Assembly (NCBI GenBank): GCA_964478515.1
Contig: CAYZIL010000017.1
Span: 1 to 51,010, forward strand
Direction: 5' to 3'
Source of the DNA: HGM13233 sp964478515
GTDB lineage: Bacteria > Bacillota > Clostridia > Oscillospirales > Ruminococcaceae
DNA length: 51,010 nucleotides
The translations under genes were made by a program, and so were the position numbers. This document shows positions 1-8,284 of the stretch, one piece after another (position 1 is the stretch's first letter; every line of letters begins with the position of its first letter). The notes below the pieces were generated by a model. It saw nothing but the letters and a program-made list of their open reading frames with translations, did not search any database and was not told where the DNA came from.

Positions 1-672
1 GTTGTTCCTCAACCCGAGCGACTGCAGCGCCTGTGCATAAATCTCCGGCGCGGCGCTATCGTGGTAGCGGTAACGCTCGATGTAATGCGTCAGCTCGTGG
101 ATAGCCGTCCTGTAGGCGTCCGCAACGCTCAGACTGCTGCTGAAATTAATTGAAGAACGCCCGTTTGAAGTGACATATTCGCCGGGGTGGTTCATGCGCA
201 CCGCGCTAATCGCCGCCGGCAACCGGTCAAGTCCAAAATTCTCGCGCATGTATTGCACGCCCTCGGCAATTTCTTTTTGCACCTCGAGCGGCAGTTTTGA
301 AAACGTGGACAGGTCGGGGCTGTGGACACCACCCTCGCTGTCTGTGTAGGTGAGATATTTGGCGACGTCGTCGGCGGTCTGCAGCGCCTCAACCTCGGCG
401 CTCTTGGCGTAGGTAAACAGCTCGTTGCCGTCTTTGTCGTAGACTCTCATGCGAGTAATTCCGTCCCGGTCTTTTACCGCGCGGACACTCGCTGCTACAC
501 TTCTATTATACCCGAAGACCTGTGTTTTCGCAAGGTCTGCGGGCAGGCCGACGCTCCGGGCGTAGTCCTCAAGCTGTGCCTGCTTGTCCTTGACGCGCAG
601 CGCGTTGCGGTCGAACATTTCGGCGTCGTTGCTCGCCTTGGCGGCCGCGGCGTCGCGCTTGGCGTAGCGCAC
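1..672 (-). CDS. Phage minor-capsid-type protein fragment with HExxH motif, runs off the left edge
   Basis: An open minus-strand frame runs from about 672 to base 1 without a stop and continues beyond the window. The first part is charged and alanine-rich (A-K-R-D-A-A-A-A-K, then K-D-K-Q-A-Q-L-E-D-Y, then G-L-P, then Q-V-F-G-Y-N-R-S), a pattern I associate with the C-terminal region of phage minor capsid proteins. Further on comes T-A-I-H-E-L-T-H-Y, an HExxH zinc-metallopeptidase motif (His, Glu and His at the middle of the motif). No good start codon is present: GTG at 672, ATG at 618 and ATG at 450 are all possible. Just upstream lies the terminator of the secernin gene, so the frame looks 5'-truncated, as in a prophage remnant. 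The family assignment is from memory of sequence patterns only; the open frame and the HExxH motif are directly visible. Confidence 0.5.
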   Translation of the reverse strand, partial: MRYAKRDAAAAKASNDAEMFDRNALRVKDKQAQLEDYARSVGLPADLAKTQVFGYNRSVAASVRAVKDRDGITRMRVYDKDGNELFTYAKSAEVEALQTADDVAKYLTYTDSEGGVHSPDLSTFSKLPLEVQKEIAEGVQYMRENFGLDRLPAAISAVRMNHPGEYVTSNGRSSINFSSSLSVADAYRTAIHELTHYIERYRYHDSAAPEIYAQALQSLGLRNN

Positions 673-682
673 CTGCCGCCGC

Positions 683-724
683 GAAAACAAAGAACAGCCG
701 CCGCAAACGGATTTGCAGCGGCTG
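683..724 (-). terminator. Intrinsic terminator of the secernin operon
   Basis: A 13-base-pair stem (695-707 with 712-724, one G-U type mismatch) with a four-base loop, followed on the minus strand by a T-rich tract (TTCTTTGTTTT). It lies about 110 bases after the secernin stop codon and at the 5' limit of the phage-like frame. Confidence 0.75.
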
Positions 725-837
725 TTTTCAATTGTGCTTTGGCGCAGACACCTCAAGAGGCAAGGGTTTTAAAAATACTTGCGGCGCGGGTGAGGTTAAG
801 CGCTGAAGTGACACAGAAACACAGATACCCAAAGCGG

Positions 838-2118
838 TCATTCGGCGCCGTGCGGGTGTTCCAGCGCGGCGGTCTTTTTCTTCCAAAAGCGGCGGTAGCG
901 GCGGGTGCCGCGCGGGCGCGCCGTCGCGGCGAACTTTTCCGACGCAGTGCGCACAAATTCGCTTTCCAGCTTAAAGCCGTCGCTCATCACCTCGGCGGGC
1001 GTCCCTGTCAGCGACAGCAGCACGGCCTGGACGCGGTCTTTGGCAGCGCGGTAGGCGTCAAGGTCTATTTTGCCGGCAAGCGCCGTCCTAAAAAGATGCT
1101 CGCGCCGCAGCCAGTAGGCGTTGGCAAGCTCGGGACGGTCCTCGCGCGCTATTGGCGCGCGCTCGCTGCAAAACAGCGGCTTAAAAAGCGAAAAGCAGGG
1201 TGTGGAGGCTCCGGTGGCAAAATAGCGCGGCGTCTTTTCAAGACTCGCCACCAGCGAGCCCGTGGTGTGGTCGCCGACAAGCCCGCCGGCGTGCATACAT
1301 ACGCTGTCGACCGACGCGTGTTTCAGCTCGGCGGTGCGCGCGTCTGAGTGCGACTGCAAAATTTGCACGGCGTCGCCGACACTCAGCGCGCCCATTTTTT
1401 CGCGCAGCGCCGACAGCACGCAGCGGCGGCGGGCATGGCTGCGGGAAAAGTGAGTATAAACGGGTTCGGTAAAGCAGCGGGCAAAGGAAAAATCGCTCTC
1501 GCCGCGGCACCAGCCGTGCCGCACGGCGTACTGTACCGCGCCGGAATGTATTAAGTCGTAATCGTGCTCTATACTCAGGCAGTTAGAGATGGCGGCGACG
1601 TCGCGGACTTGCCGTGCCGCCCAAAAGCGGCCGGCAGTCTCGACAACCCAGGCCTGCTCGCGGTCGGCAATGAGGTAGGAATTGTCGTACTCGAAGCGGT
1701 GGTCAAAGCCGCAGTTGCCGCCCTGGCCGTACTGCGCGAGCAGTGCCGCTATGAGTTCGACGCCCTCGCGGGCGGTGCGGCAGCGCTCGGCAACCAGGCG
1801 GACGTAATCCATGCCGATAAGCGAGGGCTCGCCATGCTTAAAACGGGTGAAAACGGCCTCGTTGCCTATACACAGACCCTGGTCGTTGGCGGCCATCTCG
1901 CAGCCCCAAATCCAGCTCGGCTTGAACAGCAAACAGCCGTAGGTGCGGCGCACCTGGGGGATCGAGATATAAGTACAGCGCAGCGCGCCGCGTTTGTGAG
2001 TGCGCGGTGCGCTGTAAAACATCTGGTGCGGCTCGTTGGGACAGCGGTCGCTGTTTTTGCCAAACAGGACCGCCGAGTCGGCGGTATAAGGCGCGAGAAC
2101 GGCAAATGTGTCACACAT
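838..2118 (-). CDS. Secernin-type peptidase, family C69
   Basis: A 426-residue protein beginning M-C-D-T-F, followed by F-G-K-N-S-D-R, which is the N-terminal signature of secernins in the C69 N-terminal-nucleophile family. After removal of Met1, Cys2 would be the catalytic nucleophile. Further hallmarks are the P-S-W-I-W-G-C-E-M segment, G-N-E-A-V, the Y-G-Q-G-G-N-C block and the late H-A-S-V-D-S-V-C-M-H-A-G-G stretch. The expected role is cytoplasmic hydrolysis of small peptides or acyl-amino compounds; bacterial secernin substrates are poorly defined. It is the second gene of an operon with the hydrolase at 2148-3080 (29-base gap) and ends before a strong terminator. A paralogue at 27408-28637 lacks the nucleophile. 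Confidence 0.85.
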   Translation of the reverse strand: MCDTFAVLAPYTADSAVLFGKNSDRCPNEPHQMFYSAPRTHKRGALRCTYISIPQVRRTYGCLLFKPSWIWGCEMAANDQGLCIGNEAVFTRFKHGEPSLIGMDYVRLVAERCRTAREGVELIAALLAQYGQGGNCGFDHRFEYDNSYLIADREQAWVVETAGRFWAARQVRDVAAISNCLSIEHDYDLIHSGAVQYAVRHGWCRGESDFSFARCFTEPVYTHFSRSHARRRCVLSALREKMGALSVGDAVQILQSHSDARTAELKHASVDSVCMHAGGLVGDHTTGSLVASLEKTPRYFATGASTPCFSLFKPLFCSERAPIAREDRPELANAYWLRREHLFRTALAGKIDLDAYRAAKDRVQAVLLSLTGTPAEVMSDGFKLESEFVRTASEKFAATARPRGTRRYRRFWKKKTAALEHPHGAE

Positions 2119-2147
2119 ACTCAGTGCTCACTTTCGGTCATATTGAC

Positions 2148-3080
2148 TCAGCGGTTTTGGGCGTATTCCTGAACGAAGCGGCGCAGCATTTCCTGCAAGC
2201 GCTGCGGTTGAACGAGGTAGCTTTCGGCATGGCCGGCGTCGGCTACGGTGACAAGTTGCTTTAGTCCGGTGCAAGCGGCATAGTTTTCCCGGCTCATTGA
2301 CGCCGGCACAAAGTTGTCTGCCTCGCCGTGCACCAGAACTACCGGCAGGCGGCATTGTTTGAGTATGGCGCGCGTGTCGCAGCCGTCAATGTCAAAATGG
2401 GCGCACAGCCGGCAAATGAGCTTCATGCAGGGCATAAGCGGGAAGGCGCCGAGATGGAACCTGCTTTTCAGCACATAGGTCAAAATTGCCCTGGGAGAAG
2501 TAAAGCCGCAGTCGGCAATAATGCCGCGGGTGACCGGCGGCAGTTTGTATGCGGCCGCCATAAGCACGGTGCTCGCGCCCATTGATACCCCGTGCAAAAA
2601 AAGGTCGGAGAACTGACCGTAGCGCTCGTACAGGTACTGTGCCCAACTGACACAGTCGCGGCTTTCGTTGACGCCGAAGGTGATGTAGCGTCCCTCGCTG
2701 CGGCCGCAGGCGCGCTGGTCGGGGATAAGCATATTGCAGCCGAGACTGTAGTAGTATTTGGCGACTGCGGCAAAATCGAACTCGCCGCTGGAACGGTAGC
2801 CGTGCATCATCAGCACGGTGCGGTGTGAGCCGGGGAAGGGGATTAGCCGCGCGCTCAAGCGCAGACCGTCGAAAGAGGTTATCTCGACAGTCTCGGTCGG
2901 CTTTGAGTCAAGCCAGTCCTTGCCGTCGGCAAAAACGTCGGCATATTTGTCCCAGTCGCTGCCGGAAAGATTGCCGCCACCGCCGCCGCGCTCGCAGGCG
3001 AAGCGGAAAAAGTAGGCACAGATTAACAAAAACAGCGCTGCCGCAAAGGCCAGCAATAAAATAATTATCTCAACAGCCAA
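2148..3080 (-). CDS. Membrane-anchored alpha/beta hydrolase
   Basis: 310 residues. Residues 4-26 form one hydrophobic membrane anchor, followed by a glycine-rich linker. The hydrolase fold is recognisable from M-M-H-G-Y near residue 92 (oxyanion strand), the nucleophile elbow G-V-S-M-G with Ser166, a likely acid Asp near 256 (G-E-A-D-N-F-V-P) and His284 in A-G-H-A-E-S-Y. This arrangement matches the BAAT/YqkD-like serine hydrolases often called alpha/beta hydrolases of unknown substrate. It would sit at the inner membrane. First gene of the operon with secernin, behind a good sigma-A promoter at 3111-3139. The substrate cannot be told from the sequence. Confidence 0.85.
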   Translation of the reverse strand: MAVEIIILLLAFAAALFLLICAYFFRFACERGGGGGNLSGSDWDKYADVFADGKDWLDSKPTETVEITSFDGLRLSARLIPFPGSHRTVLMMHGYRSSGEFDFAAVAKYYYSLGCNMLIPDQRACGRSEGRYITFGVNESRDCVSWAQYLYERYGQFSDLFLHGVSMGASTVLMAAAYKLPPVTRGIIADCGFTSPRAILTYVLKSRFHLGAFPLMPCMKLICRLCAHFDIDGCDTRAILKQCRLPVVLVHGEADNFVPASMSRENYAACTGLKQLVTVADAGHAESYLVQPQRLQEMLRRFVQEYAQNR

Positions 3081-3110
3081 CGGTTTGCCCCCCTAATACT
3101 CTATGGTTAA

Positions 3111-3139
3111 AGTATACCATACACTTTGCCGCCGTTCAA
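3111..3139 (-). promoter_or_regulatory. Sigma-A promoter for the hydrolase-secernin operon
   Basis: On the minus strand TTGAAC (3134-3139) and TATACT (3111-3116) are separated by 17 bases, about 35 bases before the hydrolase start codon. Confidence 0.7.
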
Positions 3140-3199
3140 AGCCCGCAATCGGTCGCGGCGAGTGATTTAACAGATATTTCAAAAATACGCCGGGAAATA

Positions 3200-3208
3200 T
3201 GGTATACT
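3200..3208 (+). promoter_or_regulatory. Extended -10 promoter for the SIMPL gene
   Basis: TGG followed directly by TATACT (3203-3208) gives an extended -10 element about 30 bases before the chosen ATG. No good -35 element is seen. Confidence 0.45.
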
Positions 3209-3238
3209 GAATACATAATGACACTCTGGAGGCGGCAA

Positions 3239-3871
3239 ATGTCCGGTCATATCACCGTTACCGGCAGCGGTACGAGTAAAACCCGCTGCGAGCGCACTCG
3301 AATAGACGTGCTGCTTAACACCCAAACGGCAGATTACCAGCAGCTGCAAGAGCGCGCCGCTGCCGCTGCCGCGCAGCTGACGGCGGCACTGTGCGAGTGC
3401 GGCTTTGTGCGCGGCGACATCGAGACGGACGCTTACAGTGTCGTCGCGCTTTACGACTATCCACCGCAGGCGGCTGCCGTATTGCGCGGCTACAGCTGTG
3501 AGCAGCGGCTGACTTTCGGTTTTGACAACGACCCTCAGCGTCTTAGCCGCGTGTTGGCGGCGCTGAGTGACAGCGAGTGCCGCGCACAGTTTGAAGTATC
3601 TTTTACCAACGACGACATCAATGCCGCCGAATGCGCGGCGCTGAGTGCCGCCGTTGCCGACGCCGCAGCGAAAGCGGCCGCCGTTGCCGCCGCAGCCGGC
3701 TGCAAGCTGGGAGAGGTCGACTTTATTGAGTGCGACGAGGCCGGCGCGGTGCCCGCGCCGCTGAACTACCGCATGTGTGCGACGCAAACGGCGGGTATGA
3801 GCAGCGACATTGAGCCGCGCGCGCAGACCATAGTCCGCAGTGTGCGGGTGCGCTATTTTACGAGTAGGTGA
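3239..3871 (+). CDS. SIMPL (DUF541) domain protein
   Basis: The ATG at 3239 is chosen over the upstream ATG at 3218 because GGAGG (3228-3232) sits six bases before it. The product has 210 residues, starting M-S-G-H-I-T-V-T-G-S-G-T, the typical first strand of SIMPL/DUF541 proteins. An alanine-rich helix follows (A-A-A-A-A-Q-L), then a T-D-A-Y-S-V strand, an N-D-D-I-N-A segment and a second alanine-rich helix, the usual SIMPL order. No signal peptide or membrane segment is visible, so it is probably cytoplasmic, unlike many periplasmic SIMPL proteins. Function of the family is unknown. It stands 32 bases upstream of the transglutaminase-like gene and is probably cotranscribed. Confidence 0.8.
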   Translation: MSGHITVTGSGTSKTRCERTRIDVLLNTQTADYQQLQERAAAAAAQLTAALCECGFVRGDIETDAYSVVALYDYPPQAAAVLRGYSCEQRLTFGFDNDPQRLSRVLAALSDSECRAQFEVSFTNDDINAAECAALSAAVADAAAKAAAVAAAAGCKLGEVDFIECDEAGAVPAPLNYRMCATQTAGMSSDIEPRAQTIVRSVRVRYFTSR

Positions 3872-3903
3872 TAATGCGGCTGCGGCCGTTTGAAGGAGGC
3901 TAT

Positions 3904-5250
3904 ATGAACAAGAACTTTGAGTATATGGATGTGGCGCTGCCGGAGGATGTACTGCGCAGCAAGCTCAACGGCGATTTTGAGCTGGAGCGGCAGCTTATTG
4001 AGCGCTATTTGAAAAGCGGCGTTGCCAGTGCGCTTAAGTGCCGCCTGGCGGCGGAGGAGCATATTATCGACTTCCTTGCCGCCGCATACCCACTCACCGC
4101 GCAGCAGGCGCTCAAAACGCTGCAGCAGCACAACGCGGCAATAACTGACGCTGACTTTCAGCAGCTTAAAATAGACGGCTGTCTCGACTGGTGCTATATC
4201 GGCGGCGAGCCGCATTTTCGCCGCAATATTTATAATACGCTCAGAGCTGCCGGCAATAAATTCGCAAAGCCGGACGAGGACGATGAAAAATCGCGCGCGC
4301 TGTTAGACTCACTGGCGCACGACATGAAGGAAAACGGCGCGGCCGGTTACCGCTTTAAGGTGCGTTACGCGCTGAAAGTGACGGCCGATTTGCCCGACAA
4401 CGAATTACTGCGCGTCCACTTGCCGCTTGCGCGGGTGGGGGACGGTATAGACAATGTCGAAATTACTGCGCACAGCGACCAGTTCGTCTCGGCAGCGGCC
4501 GAGGACGCGGCGCAGCGCACGGCCTATTTCGAGTGCAGCGCCAAAGACAGCCGGGAATTTTTTGTCGAATTCACCTTCGAAAACATTTCCCAGTACAAGG
4601 AGCTTGACGAGGAGCTCGCTGAAGTCGGCAATTACAATACCTTTGTCGACCCGCAGCCGCCGCATATTCCCGACAGCCACCTGATTCGCTCGCTGGCGCA
4701 GGAGATAGTGCGCGACGAGACCAACCCGCTGCGCCAGGCGCGGCGCATATACGACTATGTCACGGACAAGGTGATATACTCCTTCATGCGTCCCTATTTC
4801 ACCGTGGATTGCCTGTCGGAATTCGCCGCCGCCAACCTTAAGGGAGACTGCGGCGTGCAAGCGCTGCTGTTCATAGCGCTGTGCCGCAGCGTCGGCATAC
4901 CGGCGCGCTGGCGCTCCGGCAGCTACATTGAGTCCGGCGACGTCGGCATGCACGACTGGGCGCAGTTCTTCGTTTCGCCCTTCGGCTGGCTGTGGAGCGA
5001 CTGCTCGTTTGGTGGCAGCGCCCACCGCGCCGGCAGTGAGGAGCGTCGGGATTTCTATTTCGGCAACCTTGACCCGCTGCGCATGATAGCCAACAGCGAA
5101 TTTGCCGCCGAGTTTACGCCGCCCAAGTGCCACTGGCGCTGGGACCCTTACGACAACCAGTGCGGCGAGTGCGAGTGCGGTTCGCGCGCGCTGCTGTCGG
5201 GCGATTACGAGGAGGAGCAAACTGTGCTCGAGTGCGAGCGGATAGTCTAA
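3904..5250 (+). CDS. Transglutaminase-like domain protein
   Basis: The ATG at 3904 is preceded by AAGGAGG (3893-3899), so it is preferred to the ATG at 3868. The product has 448 residues. The C-terminal half is a transglutaminase-like (papain-fold) domain: Cys in K-G-D-C-G-V-Q, His in G-M-H-D-W-A-Q-F and Asp in W-S-D-C-S-F-G form the expected catalytic triad. The N-terminal half (about 200 residues) is helical and then beta-rich, with no hydrophobic segment, suggesting a cytoplasmic enzyme or peptidase. The C-terminus contains a cysteine pair (C-G-E-C-E-C-G) whose role is unclear. The family includes protein cross-linkers and cysteine proteases; the substrate is not predictable here. Confidence 0.8.
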   Translation: MNKNFEYMDVALPEDVLRSKLNGDFELERQLIERYLKSGVASALKCRLAAEEHIIDFLAAAYPLTAQQALKTLQQHNAAITDADFQQLKIDGCLDWCYIGGEPHFRRNIYNTLRAAGNKFAKPDEDDEKSRALLDSLAHDMKENGAAGYRFKVRYALKVTADLPDNELLRVHLPLARVGDGIDNVEITAHSDQFVSAAAEDAAQRTAYFECSAKDSREFFVEFTFENISQYKELDEELAEVGNYNTFVDPQPPHIPDSHLIRSLAQEIVRDETNPLRQARRIYDYVTDKVIYSFMRPYFTVDCLSEFAAANLKGDCGVQALLFIALCRSVGIPARWRSGSYIESGDVGMHDWAQFFVSPFGWLWSDCSFGGSAHRAGSEERRDFYFGNLDPLRMIANSEFAAEFTPPKCHWRWDPYDNQCGECECGSRALLSGDYEEEQTVLECERIV

Positions 5251-5304
5251 ACATATAGTATAATTTCTTACGAAAATTACGAACAATAGGTGCGCTGATG
5301 CGTT

Positions 5305-5347
5305 AAAAGCGGCGGGTGGTTCCTTAATGGAATCACCCGCCGCTTTT
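5305..5347. terminator. Bidirectional terminator between convergent genes
   Basis: A long stem (5305-5323 with 5328-5347) has an A-tract on the left and a T-tract on the right. It lies between the transglutaminase gene and the convergent Crp/Fnr gene and could stop both. Confidence 0.8.
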
Positions 5348-5371
5348 GTTTTGTCCGGAACAGCGTGTTTA

Positions 5372-6034
5372 TTAATGCTCGCTTTGTTGTGAGCGCGCGG
5401 TAAGACGCTCGCGGTCCAGCACTGTGTAGCTGCGGCGCACCTTGAGCAGTATCCCCTCGCTGCAAAGCTGGGAGAGTATGCGCAGCAGGTGGCGGTAGCT
5501 GGTGCCGAGTGAACAGGCGACATCGGTCAAAACGTCGGCAAAGTTGTCGTTCGGTGAATGGTGCAAAATATAGGTGCACACGCGCTGCTCGGCGGTATAC
5601 AGCGCCGTCAGCGCGAAGTTGTCGGCGTTGAAATAAAGCTTTTCCGCCAGAGCCTCGGCTATGCGGCGTAAGAAAAGGATGTTTGTCTGCAGCTGCGCCG
5701 CGCAGGCGCTGAAATCAACATTGACACAGACAAAGTCAGACACTGCCATAACGGTGGAATCGGCGGTCTTATGCTGCGAGAGCAGTTCCACCTCGCCTAT
5801 CAGGCCGTCAGATTGGTAGTAGCAGAGAATCAGATTTTTGCCGCCGGTCGAGCTGATAAATACCTTTGCCATGCCGCTGACAACCAGCGAGAGATGATTG
5901 ATTCGCTCGTTCTCGCGAAAAACGGGCTCGCCGGCCGAATAGCGGGCGACAAAGCAGTTGGCGGCAGGCACATCCTGCAAGTAATATTCCGCAAGCTTTT
6001 CGCGGTGCTTGGCGGTCAGCGCGCTCTTTTCCAT
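5372..6034 (-). CDS. Crp/Fnr-family transcription regulator
   Basis: Starts at the ATG at 6034, which follows a GGGGG-type ribosome binding site; the longer frame to 6121 has none. 220 residues: an N-terminal cyclic-nucleotide-binding-like beta-barrel (about residues 10-125; S-A-G-E-P-V-F-R-E-N-E is typical of the first strands) and a C-terminal winged helix (about 155-205; L-T-D-V-A-C-S-L-G-T-S-Y-R-H). The closest type is YeiL/FlpA-like Crp proteins. No N-terminal cysteine cluster for an iron-sulfur centre is seen, so it is not an Fnr-type oxygen sensor. It has its own promoter and lies just downstream of the peptide uptake block, so it might regulate that block; this is inference. Confidence 0.8.
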   Translation of the reverse strand: MEKSALTAKHREKLAEYYLQDVPAANCFVARYSAGEPVFRENERINHLSLVVSGMAKVFISSTGGKNLILCYYQSDGLIGEVELLSQHKTADSTVMAVSDFVCVNVDFSACAAQLQTNILFLRRIAEALAEKLYFNADNFALTALYTAEQRVCTYILHHSPNDNFADVLTDVACSLGTSYRHLLRILSQLCSEGILLKVRRSYTVLDRERLTARSQQSEH

Positions 6035-6052
6035 TTGCAATCCCCCTTCATT

Positions 6053-6081
6053 ATTATACCAGCAGCCCGTGCCGTTGACCA
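6053..6081 (-). promoter_or_regulatory. Promoter for the Crp/Fnr gene
   Basis: TATAAT (6053-6058) with an upstream TGG (extended -10) and a weak TGGTCA 17 bases further upstream on the minus strand. Confidence 0.55.
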
Positions 6082-6122
6082 TAGTCCCTAAGGTTGTTAC
6101 GTCCGGCAGTGTGCACCGCACA

Positions 6123-7352
6123 TCAGCTGTTTTCAGCCGGCGCGCTTTTCATGCGGGAAATGGCAAAAATAACGAGCGCTGACAATACCATGCTGGCGGC
6201 GCAGAGAATCATCGGGAAAAGGAAACCGGTACTGCCAGCAATTTTGCCTATCGCCCACGGCCCGACAAAGGTCGCGAGGCTGATTGAGCCGACAATAGCC
6301 GAGCTTGCCGAGGCGGTGCGGGTGGGAAATTCGGCGCAGCACATCATTACCAGTACGGGTGAGATTGCGCCTTGCAAAAAACCGGAGAGGGTAAACATAA
6401 CGTACATCAGCGCCGTTGAGTGCGACAGCAGTCCGGCGACAAAGGCGACGGCCGAAGCGGTCGTAAAAAGAATGTAAAAAGTGTGGTGAGGAATGCGTTT
6501 GAGCAGCGGCGGCGAGACAAAGCGCATCACCAGCGAGCCGGCAAAGAAAGCCGACATTACTGTGCCGCCGACTGAAAGCTCGCAGCCGAGTTCCGTCTGG
6601 CAAAAGGTGGGCAGCCACGAGGCGATGCTGTGCTGGAAAAAGAAATAGAGAAAGCTCGCCAGCATATACAGCCAGGCTTTTTTGAAGCGGAATATCTCGG
6701 CGGGGTTTTCCGACGTGCGGCGGCGCTGTTCGGTCATGTCGGCGTAGGGTGTCTGGGGCGTTATACGCCGGCCGACAAGCGTGTAGGCCGCAGCAACGGC
6801 CAGCGCAATAACGCCGGCAACAATGTAGGGTACGGTAAAACTGCCGGAGTCGGCGCTGTTTATCAGCGCGGCGGTAAACAGCGGCGCGGCTACGGCGCCG
6901 ACGCTGAAAAAGGCATGGATCATTGGCAGCAGCGTGGCGCTGTGCTCGGGAAATACGTCGGGCATGGTGCTGTTGAGCATTATGTCGGCGGTGGTAAAGC
7001 CGAGACCGAATATGACCATTATCGGCATCAGCGCATAATAGCCGGCGGCGGCGCCGCACAGTTTTGGCACAATGCCTATTGCCAGGGTTCCCAACGCCAT
7101 TATTACGGCGCCGCCGGCAAGTACCTTTATTTTGTTGAAACGCTCGCCCCACAGTGCAAGGTAGACCGTGGCGGCAATGCTGCCGACTGACTGCACTGTC
7201 AGCAAAAAGCCCTGGCGCGACTCGCTGATGTCGAAAAAGGCCATCATGGAAGTGGCGGCGGTGCCGAAAATATTACAACACAGCGCATAAACGGCAAAGA
7301 CCGCAAAGCCGCAGAGGATAAACGCCTTTTGCAGATTGGTAAGTTTTTTCAT
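6123..7352 (-). CDS. Major facilitator superfamily transporter
   Basis: 409 residues with about 12 hydrophobic segments, starting M-K-K-L-T-N-L-Q-K. The loop after helix 2 (A-L-W-G-E-R-F-N-K-I-K) corresponds to the MFS signature between helices 2 and 3, and a cytoplasmic loop with T-E-Q-R-R-R-T divides the two halves. Overall pattern resembles the FucP/YbjJ-like drug and sugar carriers of Firmicutes. Direction and substrate are not readable. It follows the beta-lactamase-like gene by 59 bases, with a hairpin in the gap, and may be the last gene of the opp-dipeptidase transcript, possibly exporting or importing products of peptide breakdown. Confidence 0.85.
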   Translation of the reverse strand: MKKLTNLQKAFILCGFAVFAVYALCCNIFGTAATSMMAFFDISESRQGFLLTVQSVGSIAATVYLALWGERFNKIKVLAGGAVIMALGTLAIGIVPKLCGAAAGYYALMPIMVIFGLGFTTADIMLNSTMPDVFPEHSATLLPMIHAFFSVGAVAAPLFTAALINSADSGSFTVPYIVAGVIALAVAAAYTLVGRRITPQTPYADMTEQRRRTSENPAEIFRFKKAWLYMLASFLYFFFQHSIASWLPTFCQTELGCELSVGGTVMSAFFAGSLVMRFVSPPLLKRIPHHTFYILFTTASAVAFVAGLLSHSTALMYVMFTLSGFLQGAISPVLVMMCCAEFPTRTASASSAIVGSISLATFVGPWAIGKIAGSTGFLFPMILCAASMVLSALVIFAISRMKSAPAENS

Positions 7353-7367
7353 TAGCTGTCACCGAAA

Positions 7368-7388
7368 ACGGCGGGCATTGCCCGCCGT
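7368..7388 (-). terminator. Hairpin between serine hydrolase and MFS genes, weak terminator
   Basis: A perfect nine-base-pair stem with a three-base loop, followed on the minus strand by only a short T run (TTTTC). It may reduce, rather than stop, transcription into the MFS gene. Confidence 0.45.
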
Positions 7389-7411
7389 CCCTTATTTTTA
7401 CGTGATATTTT

Positions 7412-8284
7412 TTATTTGCCGCTCTTTTTTTTGAATGCGGCGTCCAGACGGCCGGCGCCGTTGATGTAGTTTTCAAAGATCAGCCGGCTGACGCGCGCGC
7501 CGTAGCTGTAAGCGGGGTGGCCGTCGTAAAAGATTGGGTCAGCAAAATCCTTGGTAAAAATAACAGCCACATAGCTGCCGAAGGGCGTTTCGACAATGCC
7601 GCCGTCGTTGCGGCAAGCGCTCATGCTGCCGGACTTGGAATAGACTTTTATCAATTCGGGCTCGCCGGTGTCCTCGCTGTCAAGCAGGTTGGGCGGCAGC
7701 TCGCGGCAGAGAATAGTGCGGTAGTGCTGGTCGGCATAAATGTTTTTCATCGCCTCGCTGGCTTTTTTACTTACCAGCGTGCCGGCGGCAAGCTGTTCGA
7801 AAAGATGACCGTAATCGCGCGGGGTCGTCGTGCCCAGGCGGTCGTAATTTTCAAAATCCAGCAGATTGAAAAGCTCGGTGTTGACAAAGCCCGCCGATTT
7901 TATGTAGTCGTTGATGCCCGCGAGCGAAAGATACTCTATGAGCATATTCGTGGCGGTGTTGTCGCTGACTATTATCATCAGCCGCGCAAGGTTGCCGACG
8001 CTCATAACACTGCCGACTTCCAGCGAGTTGAGCACGCCGCTGCCCAGCGACACGTGGTCGGCGCGCAGCACTATCATGTCGCTGAGTGCCGCCTTGCCGT
8101 GCTCAATGCGCTCAAACAGGCAAGCGAGAATGTAGCTTTTAATGCAGCTGGCGGTCTCAAAGGGCTCGTCGGCGTCGCGCTCGACGGTGGTGCCCATTAG
8201 GTCGTTGACATAGACCGACATGCGGCCGTCGAAACCGGCTACCTCGTCGTCTATGCGGCGCTTGAGAGTGAATCTGTCCGTCAC
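7412..8284 (-). CDS. Signal-less class A beta-lactamase-like serine hydrolase
   Basis: 290 residues of the penicillin-recognising fold (beta-lactamase2 type). Motifs: S-C-I-K (S-x-x-K, nucleophile Ser near residue 46), V-S-D-N (S-D-N, near 107) and S-K-S-G-S (K-S-G, near 218), plus the T-T-T-P segment typical of class A. A glutamate in E-L-F-N lies near the place of the omega-loop Glu166 but one residue off, so beta-lactam hydrolysis is uncertain. There is no signal peptide or lipobox, so the protein should be cytoplasmic, odd for an antibiotic-resistance enzyme. Its start overlaps the dipeptidase stop by four bases (ATGA), which implies translational coupling. A role on D-amino-acid peptides is inferred. 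Confidence 0.8.
   Translation of the reverse strand: MTDRFTLKRRIDDEVAGFDGRMSVYVNDLMGTTVERDADEPFETASCIKSYILACLFERIEHGKAALSDMIVLRADHVSLGSGVLNSLEVGSVMSVGNLARLMIIVSDNTATNMLIEYLSLAGINDYIKSAGFVNTELFNLLDFENYDRLGTTTPRDYGHLFEQLAAGTLVSKKASEAMKNIYADQHYRTILCRELPPNLLDSEDTGEPELIKVYSKSGSMSACRNDGGIVETPFGSYVAVIFTKDFADPIFYDGHPAYSYGARVSRLIFENYINGAGRLDAAFKKKSGK

Noticed and set aside
322..1347. Plus-strand frame of 341 codons over the phage-like and secernin frames
   Set aside because: Shadow of minus-strand coding; no motif and no ribosome binding site, and it crosses a terminator.
4405..5523. Minus-strand frame of 372 codons opposite the transglutaminase gene
   Set aside because: Runs through a bidirectional terminator and into the Crp/Fnr gene in another frame; low-complexity antisense product.
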